A stretch of 21,020 bases of DNA from NCBI GenBank assembly GCA_041485905.1, contig JBGPKK010000073.1, forward strand, positions 1 to 21,020. The letters run 5' to 3'. The stretch's first letter is position 1, and each line of letters begins with the position of its first letter. Below, one piece after another: positions 20,113 to 21,020 of this stretch. A program made the position numbers and the translations under genes. The notes under the pieces are model-generated. The model ran no database searches. It saw nothing but the letters and a program-made list of their open reading frames with translations, and was not told the origin of the DNA. Source of the stretch: JAHFUI01 sp041485905 (GTDB lineage Bacteria > Acidobacteriota > Vicinamibacteria > Vicinamibacterales > CAVVIG01).

Positions 20113-21020
20113 GTGCATCTTCGCTACTCCGCAGCCGCCTGCCAAACCGATCTGCCCAACCCAATCGACCGGCGGCAGATGCATGCGAATACCGATCGCA
20201 TGCTCAGCATGATTGATTCGGCCGTCGCAGGAAGCGCACCGTTCCTGCCGGTTCGGCTCGTCGTGTTTCCGGAGTTCGCCCACGCGGCGCCGGTCTTTGC
20301 GACCGTCGGCGAGCTGCTCGAGAAATTGACGGTCACCATTCCCAACGAGCACACCGATCGGCTGACCGCCAAAGCGCGCGAGCACGACCTCTATATCCAA
20401 AGCGGGTCGATGCTCGAAGAAGATCCGAAATGGCCCGGCGTCGTGTTCAACACGACGTGCCTCATCGGGCCGACCGGCATCCTCTACAAGTACCGCAAGG
20501 TCAATCCGTGGATTCCGTACGAGGTGCACAGCAGCCCGCACGATCTGCCGGGGTACGACGAACCGCTGTTTCCGGTGGCCGACACGCCCATCGGACGCAT
20601 CGGCTGCGCGATCTGCTACGACTGGCTGTTTCCCGAGGTGCTCCGGCAATTGACGGCGAACGGCGCTGAAGTGCTCGTCCGCGTGTCGGCCTACATGGAT
20701 CCCTGGGGCGCGACCGAGCCGATGAACTGGTGGACGCTCATCAATCGCGCTCGCGCGATCGAGAACACCGCGTACGTCGTCGCCGCCAATCAGGGCGCGA
20801 GCCTGAAGCATTACCCGCCGTACTCCTGGCCGGGCGGCTCACAGGTCGTCGATTTCGACGGCCGGATTCTCGGCGAGGCATCGCCAGGGCCCGGCGAGCG
20901 GATCGTCGTCGCGCCGATCGACGTGTCGGCCCTTCGGCACGAACGGCAGACCAGAGTGGGCCATCACATGCTCGCCCATCTCCGCACCGAGGCGTACCCG
21001 GTCTATCGAACACACAGCTA
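20113..21020 (+). CDS. Nitrilase-superfamily carbon-nitrogen hydrolase, partial at 3' end
   Basis: The frame from GTG 20113 is open to the window edge (302 codons plus two bases). I chose GTG because GGAGAG (20103-20108) stands 4 nt upstream and because the first beta strand (LRYSAAACQTD) is a conserved part of the fold; the next ATG (20179) would remove it. The catalytic triad is visible: Glu54 in VVFPEF, Lys129 in YKYRKVNPW and Cys168 in GCAICYDWLFPE. Further family features are INRARAIENTAYVVAANQG and PGGSQVVDFDGRIL. The superfamily hydrolyses amides, N-carbamoyl compounds or nitriles in the cytoplasm through a Cys thioester. The exact substrate cannot be told; an amidase or N-carbamoyl hydrolase is likelier than a true nitrilase. 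The tail HLRTEAYPVYRTHS suggests only a few residues are missing. It stands 83 nt downstream of the operon, so it may be a separate unit. Confidence 0.85.
   Translation, partial: MHLRYSAAACQTDLPNPIDRRQMHANTDRMLSMIDSAVAGSAPFLPVRLVVFPEFAHAAPVFATVGELLEKLTVTIPNEHTDRLTAKAREHDLYIQSGSMLEEDPKWPGVVFNTTCLIGPTGILYKYRKVNPWIPYEVHSSPHDLPGYDEPLFPVADTPIGRIGCAICYDWLFPEVLRQLTANGAEVLVRVSAYMDPWGATEPMNWWTLINRARAIENTAYVVAANQGASLKHYPPYSWPGGSQVVDFDGRILGEASPGPGERIVVAPIDVSALRHERQTRVGHHMLAHLRTEAYPVYRTHS

Overview
The window looks like a piece of a GC-rich Acidobacteriota chromosome, most likely of the Vicinamibacteria type. This is an inference from the gene families, not from a marker gene. The pointers are an Oar-like TonB-dependent receptor with an N-terminal carboxypeptidase-regulatory domain, a serine/threonine kinase with a C-terminal TolB-like/TPR tail, secreted proteins of the 'PWGHPDLQG' type, and a tandem series of CRTAC1-like (FG-GAP/VCBS plus ASPIC/UnbV) and TPR proteins. 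No rRNA, tRNA, CRISPR array or transposase was found.

Layout. 1-205 is the 3' end of an MFS (OFA-like) transporter. 202-1911 (minus) is a wrecked Ser/Thr kinase-TPR gene that lacks its catalytic lysine segment and activation loop. 2020-3984 is an intact acetyl-CoA synthetase (acs). A strong sigma70-like promoter at 4089-4116 precedes an outer-membrane TonB-dependent receptor (4224-7283) and a secreted protein of unknown function (7322-8389), probably one transcription unit. 8389-8511 holds the last ~40 codons of a vanished beta-propeller (PD40/TolB-like) gene. 8556-20029 is a tightly packed five-gene run: CRTAC1-like lipoprotein, TPR lipoprotein, membrane-anchored pentaheme cytochrome c with TPRs, second CRTAC1-like secreted protein, and a 1179-residue TPR/FG-GAP/ASPIC fusion with an extra C-terminal domain. 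20113 to the window end is a nitrilase-superfamily hydrolase that starts with GTG and runs off the edge.

How the genes work together. Every product of the five-gene run carries an export or membrane signal. Three are probable seven-bladed, Ca-binding propellers, three carry TPR scaffolds, and one carries five c-type hemes. The simplest reading is a cell-envelope assembly with a redox component, possibly served by the TonB-dependent receptor upstream. Substrate and function are unknown to me.

The most unusual signal is that short palindromic or tandem repeats of the kind normally found between genes sit inside this operon's reading frames without breaking them. There is a 156-nt insert in the ASPIC domain of the first protein. 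There is a 90-nt insert with a perfect 24-bp inverted repeat and flanking 6-bp direct repeats in the cytochrome's membrane region. A repeat supplies the N-terminus of the TPR lipoprotein, a hairpin repeat supplies the C-terminal tail of the cytochrome, and an identical 16-mer encodes the same five signal-peptide residues in two genes. A further imperfect inverted repeat precedes the nitrilase-like gene, with the Shine-Dalgarno of that gene at its edge.
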